From: Hamadaea flava
GTDB taxonomy: Bacteria > Actinomycetota > Actinomycetes > Mycobacteriales > Micromonosporaceae
DNA length: 64,000 bases
Direction of reading: 5' to 3'
NCBI RefSeq assembly: GCF_024172085.1
Contig: NZ_JAMZDZ010000001.1
Span: forward strand, 3,844,001 to 3,908,000
Positions 63,765 through 64,000 of this stretch are shown piece by piece. A model generated the notes under the pieces. The model was not told the origin of the DNA, did no database searches, and saw nothing but the letters and a program-made list of their open reading frames with translations. Each line of letters opens with the position of its first letter. The stretch's first letter is position 1. The translations under genes and the position numbers were made by a program.

Positions 63765-64000
63765 ATGTCGAGCATCAACCGTGACGGCCGCCTGCCCCGC
63801 GCAGGCGGCCTGCGCCGCCTCCGCGCGGCCAGCGACCGCGGCTCGGTCACCACCGAGATGGCGGTCCTCGTCGTGCCGTTCCTGATCGTGCTGGCCATGT
63901 TCATCGTCGTGGCCGCCCGAGTCGCCTCCGTCTCCATCGACGCGCGGGCCGTGGCCGCAGCAGCGGCTCGAGCCGCCGCCGACGCACCGACCCCCGCCGC
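63765..64000 (+). CDS. TadE/TadG-like pseudopilin, 5' part (runs off the window)
   Basis: The ATG has GAGGAGGTG six bases upstream. The 78 visible residues contain a basic start (about 25 residues), the TadE-type motif RGSVTTEMAVLVVPFLIVL with the conserved Glu, and an Ala-rich helix. It is the second TadE-like gene; the 3' end lies outside the window. Confidence 0.8.
   Translation, partial: MSSINRDGRLPRAGGLRRLRAASDRGSVTTEMAVLVVPFLIVLAMFIVVAARVASVSIDARAVAAAAARAAADAPTPA

Overview
The window looks like chromosomal DNA of a high-GC filamentous actinobacterium. The family Micromonosporaceae is my best guess. The evidence is very GC-rich codons throughout, frequent GTACGC words, the rho/rpmE/prfA/prmC/tsaC/atp gene order, a MurA with Asp at the usual Cys position, and an ethylmalonyl-CoA mutase. 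The family-level assignment is an inference from composition and synteny, not from a marker-gene search.

Layout. 1-1.9 kb holds the end of an FtsK/SpoIIIE-type translocase and a coupled membrane protein. 2-7.2 kb holds an AdoCbl-dependent ethylmalonyl-CoA mutase (meaA), an ABC-2 exporter, a small membrane protein and a 3-hydroxyacyl-CoA dehydrogenase. 7.3-18.4 kb is a minus-strand carbohydrate cluster: secreted beta-propeller-like protein, GntR regulator, ABC importer without its own ATPase, GH38-type glycosidase, glucarate-dehydratase-like enzyme, mutarotase-like protein and SDR. 18.5-22.8 kb holds murA, a PduO-type cobalamin adenosyltransferase, a DrrAB-like exporter and a DUF2550 protein.

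22.8-39.6 kb is the conserved core: atpC-D-G-A-H-F-E-B, two small ATP-synthase accessory genes, a low-molecular-weight phosphatase, tsaC, prmC, prfA, rpmE and rho, all on the minus strand. Two plus-strand insertions interrupt it: a lone lipoprotein gene (30.2 kb), and a three-gene cassette at 34.9-37.6 kb encoding a T4 Rnl1-like RNA ligase, an RlaP-like nucleotidyltransferase and a T4 Pnkp-like kinase/phosphatase. This is a compact RNA end-healing and sealing system and the most interesting locus here. 39.9-51.1 kb holds thrB, thrC, hom, lysA and argS. Between hom and thrC sits a four-gene type VII secretion-style toxin module (YbaB-like, EspC-like, a toxin with an IQM-like C-terminal domain, and a putative immunity protein).

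51.2-53.7 kb holds DUF3105, DUF305 and an LPXTG surface protein. At 53.87 kb a tRNA-Arg(CCG) is overlapped by the 3' end of a large serine recombinase gene, marking the likely edge of an integrated element. Beyond it come secreted proteins, a winged-helix regulator and a Tad/Flp-type pilus locus (CpaB-, CpaE-, CpaF-, TadB-, TadC-, Flp- and TadE-like), which runs off the right end.

Two sequence-level patterns recur. Short tandem repeats sit on or beside the stop codons of several unrelated genes, and long inverted repeats carrying GATCA cores sit mainly between convergent genes.
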